Shown here one piece after another: positions 55,891 to 58,302 of a DNA stretch of 58,302 nt; the stretch's first letter is position 1; each line of letters begins with the position of its first letter. This DNA comes from Anaerolineaceae bacterium UBA3924 (GTDB taxonomy: Bacteria > Chloroflexota > Anaerolineae > Anaerolineales > Anaerolineaceae). The notes under the pieces were generated by a model. It ran no database searches. It saw nothing but the letters and a program-made list of their open reading frames with translations, and was not told the DNA's origin. A program made the position numbers and the translations under genes. The stretch covers positions 174,445-232,746 of the forward strand of contig DGEO01000027.1 of the NCBI GenBank assembly GCA_002385985.1, written 5' to 3'.

Positions 55891-57372
55891 ATGACCACCA
55901 AAATACAATTCACTGACCTGACACTGCGGGATGGAAACCAGAGTCTGGCGGCCACTCGCATGACTCTGGAGCAATGTTTACGGGTGCTCAAATTAATTGA
56001 CGATGCTGGGTTCGAGGTGATGGAATTGTGGGGCGGGGCTATTCCAGACGCTTGCGTGCGCTTTACGCACGAGGATCCCTGGGAGCGTCTGGAAACCTTC
56101 GCCAAGGTCCTGGGCGGTCGTCAGAAAATCCAGGCGCTGCTGCGCGGGCAGAACCTGTTCGCCTACCAGCCCTATCCCGATGATCTGGTAATCGCCTTCA
56201 TCAAACAGGCGGTCGCTTCGGGCGTCGGGGTGATGCGCATGTTCGACGCGCTCAACGATGAGCGCAACCTGTCCACCTCGCTGCTGGCCACCAAGGCCTA
56301 CGGAGCCAAAGCGGAAGCGGCCATCTCCTACACCGTCAGCCCGGTGCATACTGTGGATTATTTCATCCAGTACGCCAGGAAGCTGGAGGAGATGGGCGCC
56401 GACCAGCTGGCCATCAAGGACATGGCCGGCCTGCTCTACCCGACCGACGCGGTCGATCTTGTGCGCGGCCTGCGGGCCAACACCAGCCTGCCCATCGCCA
56501 TGCACTCGCACACCACCACCGGCGTGGGCCTGCTCAACGGCGTGATCGGCATGATGTACGGGGCCACCTCCGTCGACACCTGCATCACGCCCTTCGCAGG
56601 CGGCTCCTCGCACCCGCCGGTCGAGCTGCTGATCGTGTTCGCCGAAGAGCTGGGCCTGGACCACGGGCTGGACAAGGACGTGCTGCTCAAGATCCAGGCG
56701 GAGCTGTTCAAGATCTTCGAAGAGCTCAAGAGCTATATCTCGTACTACGGCAAGTATTACCGCCCGCTGCGCTTTGAGGACATCAACCGCAAGCAGGTGG
56801 AAGAAATCCTGGACCTGCTGTCCAATCCGGAGAAGGAGCGTGTGGAAAAGGCGCTGGCCATCTCCCGCCAGATGCTCCAGGACCTGGGCTACCCCAACTA
56901 CGACGACCGCATCTTCCAGTCGCAGATCCCGGGCGGTATGCTGAGCAACCTGCAGAACCAGCTCCGGCAGATGGGCCAGGAAGACCTGCTCGACAAGGTC
57001 ATGCAGGAGATCCCCAACGTGCGCCGGGATGCCGGTTACGTGCCCCTGGTCACGCCCACCAGCCAGATCGTCGGCTCGCAGGCGGCGTTCAACCTGCTGA
57101 TGGGCCGCTACACCTTCGCTTCAAACGAGTTCCGCATGCTGCTCAAGGGCGAGTTTGGCCGCACCCCGGCCAAGCCGAACGAGGAAGTGGTCCGCCAGGT
57201 GCTCGGCGACTCCGAAGAGCCGCTGACCTACCGCCCGGCCTCCTACCTGATGCCCGTGTTGGAGGACCGCTACGAGCTGCCCTTCATCAAGACCCACAAG
57301 GACCTGCTGCTGCACCTGATGCTGGGGCAGGCCGCCGACGCCTTCCTGCAGGCCCGCTACGGGGTCAATTGA
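55891..57372 (+). CDS. Biotin-dependent carboxyltransferase subunit (pyruvate carboxylase B / oxaloacetate decarboxylase alpha / transcarboxylase 5S type)
   Basis: A 493-aa HMGL-like TIM barrel plus PYC_OADA domain. FTDLTLRDGNQSLAATRM (residues 7-24) gives the metal-binding Asp, VMRMFDALNDERN, QLAIKDMAGLLYP (with the lysine thought to be carbamylated) and IAMHSHTTTGVGLLNG complete the active site. From about 290 the PYC_OADA domain has QIPGGMLSNLQNQLRQM and VPLVTPTSQIVGSQAAFN. No biotin-attachment (MKM) domain, so a separate carrier must be encoded elsewhere. It would move CO2 between biotin and a 2-oxo acid or acyl-CoA. Confidence 0.9.
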   Translation: MTTKIQFTDLTLRDGNQSLAATRMTLEQCLRVLKLIDDAGFEVMELWGGAIPDACVRFTHEDPWERLETFAKVLGGRQKIQALLRGQNLFAYQPYPDDLVIAFIKQAVASGVGVMRMFDALNDERNLSTSLLATKAYGAKAEAAISYTVSPVHTVDYFIQYARKLEEMGADQLAIKDMAGLLYPTDAVDLVRGLRANTSLPIAMHSHTTTGVGLLNGVIGMMYGATSVDTCITPFAGGSSHPPVELLIVFAEELGLDHGLDKDVLLKIQAELFKIFEELKSYISYYGKYYRPLRFEDINRKQVEEILDLLSNPEKERVEKALAISRQMLQDLGYPNYDDRIFQSQIPGGMLSNLQNQLRQMGQEDLLDKVMQEIPNVRRDAGYVPLVTPTSQIVGSQAAFNLLMGRYTFASNEFRMLLKGEFGRTPAKPNEEVVRQVLGDSEEPLTYRPASYLMPVLEDRYELPFIKTHKDLLLHLMLGQAADAFLQARYGVN

Positions 57373-57396
57373 GCCTTACAACTGCATCGCCTACCG

Positions 57397-57422
57397 GGGC
57401 CGTCCGAAAGGACGGCCCTTTT
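57397..57422 (+). terminator. Intrinsic terminator after the carboxyltransferase gene
   Basis: Perfect 9-bp stem (57397-57405 with 57410-57418), GAAA tetraloop, T4. Confidence 0.88.
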
Positions 57423-57541
57423 CATTCGCGCCGCGGCCCGGGCGGTCATTTCCAGCCTTATGCTACACTTAACCCGAACAAGGGCGTTTTTCACTGGGGG
57501 ACACTGGCCTGCCCGGATCGGCGGGTCAAAGGAGAAGCCGA

Positions 57542-58302
57542 ATGGATCTGACCGACGATGTTAAGCGTGAGATGTACTGGTTGATGCTGCTCGCCAGGCG
57601 CACGGATGAGCGCGCCTGGGTGCTGCACCGGCAGGGGAGAATTGCCTTTCACATTTCCGGCATCGGCCATGAAGCCGCCCAGGTGGGCGCCGCCCTGGCG
57701 ATCCACAGGGGCGAGGACTGGGTGGTGCCGTACTACCGCGACCTGGCGCTGATGCTTGCGCTGGGGATGAAGCCGCGCGATTTCATGCTGGCGCTGATGG
57801 GCAAACAGGGCGAGCCGACCTCCGGGGCGCGGCAGATGCCCAGCCACTGGAGCCTGCGCGAGATGAACATCGTCAGCCACTCCGCGCCGGTGGCCACGCA
57901 GACCACGCACGCCGCCGGGATCGGGCTGGCGATGAAGCTGCGCAAGGAGAATAAGTGTGTGCTGACCACCATCGGCGAAGGCTCCACCTCGCAGGGGGAG
58001 TGGTATGAGGGGGTCAACTGGGCCGCCGTTCACCGGCTGCCGGTGGTCTTCGTGGTCCAGAACAACCAGTACGCCATCTCGGTGCCCAAAGAACGGCAGA
58101 TGGCGGTGGCCAGCTCGGCGGATAAAGCCTGCGGGCTGGGGCTGCCGGGGATCAAGGTCGACGGGACGGATGTGTTTGCCATGTTCCAGGCGGTCTCGGA
58201 GGCGGTGGAAAGGGCGCGCGCCGGGGACGGGCCGACCCTGATCGAAGCCGACATGTACCGCATCACCCCGCATTCCTCGGACGACGATGACCGCACCTAC
58301 CG
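57542..58302 (+). CDS. Branched-chain 2-oxoacid (or pyruvate) dehydrogenase E1 alpha subunit, 5' part
   Basis: Open to the window end (253 codons seen; family about 330-370 aa), so partial. Thiamine diphosphate-dependent E1: FHISGIGHEAAQVGAALAI, then YYRDLALMLALGM, GARQMPSHWS, and the ThDP-Mg motif TIGEGSTSQGEWYEGVNWAAV with QNNQYAISVP. GEG rather than GDG is normal in the BCKD alpha group, which supports 2-oxoisovalerate type over PDH. SD AAAGGAG 7-8 nt before the ATG. E1 beta and E2 probably follow outside the window. Confidence 0.9.
   Translation, partial: MDLTDDVKREMYWLMLLARRTDERAWVLHRQGRIAFHISGIGHEAAQVGAALAIHRGEDWVVPYYRDLALMLALGMKPRDFMLALMGKQGEPTSGARQMPSHWSLREMNIVSHSAPVATQTTHAAGIGLAMKLRKENKCVLTTIGEGSTSQGEWYEGVNWAAVHRLPVVFVVQNNQYAISVPKERQMAVASSADKACGLGLPGIKVDGTDVFAMFQAVSEAVERARAGDGPTLIEADMYRITPHSSDDDDRTY

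Overview
The window is a GC-rich, densely packed chromosomal segment from a free-living bacterium. I see no insertion sequences, prophage, CRISPR arrays, tRNA or rRNA genes. Several traits fit the Chloroflexota, most likely an Anaerolineae-type member: a split-family PPOX protein, CAP/LysM and C39 surface proteins with Thr/Pro linkers, a stand-alone carboxyltransferase subunit next to a BCKD-type E1 subunit, LiaF-like toast-rack proteins and many predicted extended -10 promoters. The taxonomic placement is inference.

Layout. 1-5441: end of a membrane transporter, an unknown 8-TM protein, a PGN_0703-type protein whose nuclease site is degenerate, a PPOX protein, an acetyltransferase, a histidine phosphatase and RarA. 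5548-9316: an aldo/keto reductase and a large sensor (SBP-TM-PAS-GAF-HD-GYP). 9383-14600: HAD hydrolase, 2-hydroxyacid dehydrogenase, two-subunit CoA transferase and a P5C-type aldehyde dehydrogenase. 14718-24615: a long minus-strand operon with a C39 peptidase/TPR protein, SbcD, a CNNM/CorC protein, SbcC, two glycosyltransferases and an ADP-ribosylglycohydrolase. 24758-29082: glucan phosphorylase, UPF0316 protein and a xylulokinase-type kinase. 29093-35050: NfeD-like membrane protease, dnaK, then pyrH, tsf and rpsB. 35341-40203: YceI, HD hydrolase, a small Cys/His protein, VIT1-type transporter, SurE, CBS protein and CAP-LysM protein. 40213-42175: cysE and cysK behind a long structured leader. 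42378-45764: three LiaF-like envelope proteins and a SIMPL lipoprotein. 45840-48985: frr, uppS, cdsA and glpX. 49229-54108: a 78-aa unknown, then an overlapping operon of two M16 peptidase subunits, acpS, a metallophosphoesterase and a ParB-like protein. 54296-58302: an FAD reductase, a carboxyltransferase and the start of a BCKD/PDH E1-alpha gene.

The strongest regulatory find is upstream of cysK-cysE. A consensus promoter is followed by a roughly 250-nt leader. It contains a 12-codon ORF with a good Shine-Dalgarno and two Cys codons (MLYCMCLRRGRL), then a chain of mutually exclusive hairpins ending in a hairpin plus U4. This has the organisation of a ribosome-mediated cysteine attenuator, with no recognisable T-box or SAM riboswitch. 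CysE also ends in an isoleucine tail of the type that docks into CysK.

Several genes (rarA, the 2-hydroxyacid dehydrogenase, the C39 peptidase and the CAP-LysM gene) have a -10 box only 6-7 nt before the start codon, which predicts leaderless mRNAs beside many strongly Shine-Dalgarno-led genes.
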